A stretch of 64,000 bases of DNA from Pedobacter sp. JY14-1 (lineage in GTDB: Bacteria > Bacteroidota > Bacteroidia > Sphingobacteriales > Sphingobacteriaceae), in contig NZ_JARJHU010000001.1 in assembly GCF_029269825.1 (NCBI RefSeq), forward strand, positions 659,786 through 723,785, read 5' to 3'. Shown piece after piece: positions 63,935-64,000 of this stretch (position 1 is its first letter; the number at the start of each line of letters is the position of its first letter). The notes beneath the pieces were generated by a model, which had not been told where the DNA came from, did not search any database, and worked only from the letters and a program-made list of their open reading frames with translations. Made by a program: the position numbers and the translations under genes.

Positions 63935-64000
63935 TTGACTAACTTTACAAAGACCCTGGAGGAATGCCATACTGAGGTTGACAAGTGGATACACGAACTC
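63935..64000 (+). CDS. Possible partial gene at the right edge
   Basis: From a TTG at 63935 (or 63887) the frame stays open to the end and reads LTNFTKTLEECHTEVDKWI, which looks coding. Neither a family nor a start can be fixed from 22 residues. Confidence 0.25.
   Translation, partial: MTNFTKTLEECHTEVDKWIHEL

Noticed and set aside
1..64000. tRNA, rRNA, CRISPR array, complete IS or prophage
   Set aside because: I looked for T-loop sequences, regular direct repeats, transposase motifs and terminal inverted repeats and found none I can support.

Overview
The window comes from a Bacteroidota chromosome, most likely the Sphingobacteriaceae (Pedobacter or Mucilaginibacter relatives). This rests on a SusD-type lipoprotein, DUF4843 and PKD-like lipoproteins, a fused CcoNO cbb3 oxidase subunit, GxGYxYP and DUF3857 proteins, the MqnC menaquinone route, an alternative GlmU-like protein, and TAnnTTTG-type promoters with few Shine-Dalgarno sequences. 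I found no tRNA, rRNA, CRISPR array, complete insertion sequence or prophage.

Layout. 1-4.5 kb: tail of a SusC/SusD-type uptake locus (partial SusD, DUF4843, PKD-like lipoprotein, TlpA-like thioredoxin). 4.6-6.1 kb: a degenerate Crp-like protein and a methionine aminopeptidase. 6.2-18.6 kb: a micro-aerobic respiration island. It holds ccoI-ccoS-ccoNO-ccoQ-ccoP-ccoG-ccoH-TauE/SafE on the plus strand. On the minus strand it holds a FixL-like haem-PAS kinase, a response regulator fused to a Crp/Fnr protein, a truncated 2-hydroxyacid-dehydrogenase-like protein with a Cys/His tail, and hemN. 18.8-21.8 kb: a large uncharacterised Cys-rich protein and a fungal-type (Tyr1-like) prephenate dehydrogenase. 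21.8-29.6 kb: OmpA lipoprotein, guaB, SelW-like protein, GH43, Upf1-like helicase, DUF2807. 29.6-36 kb: a sugar operon (GxGYxYP, aldolase, Gfo/Idh/MocA, D-lyxose-type isomerase, PfkB kinase) divergent from a GntR/HutC regulator with a perfect 14-bp palindrome between them. 36-47.9 kb: small enzymes, SurE, a diacylglycerol-kinase-like protein, two DUF3857 proteins, an M16 peptidase pair and mqnC. 48-53.7 kb: two ferritin-like proteins and a LytTR/propeller-sensor two-component pair. 54-60.2 kb: mostly housekeeping genes (mpl, prmA, tpiA, GlmU-like, rpmE2). 60.2-62.3 kb: a decaying stretch with an imuA remnant, a frameshifted secreted-protein gene and tandem short repeats. 62.3-64 kb: VOC protein, Crp/Fnr regulator, Nudix hydrolase.

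The most interesting system is the respiration island. The kinase keeps the FixL haem-ligand His and the regulatory Arg at the 20-residue spacing of FixL. Its neighbour joins a FixJ-like receiver directly to a FixK/Fnr-like DNA-binding protein with the Fnr E-x-x-S-R recognition pattern. Two GTGAY-N4-ATCA boxes, one before ccoI and one before the dehydrogenase-like/hemN pair, sit at exactly the same distance (35.5 bp, box centre to last base) from a TATTT(A/G) element and 76-79 bp from the start codon. Together these suggest an oxygen-sensing regulon in which one fused protein replaces the FixJ-FixK cascade and controls both the cbb3 oxidase and anaerobic haem synthesis.
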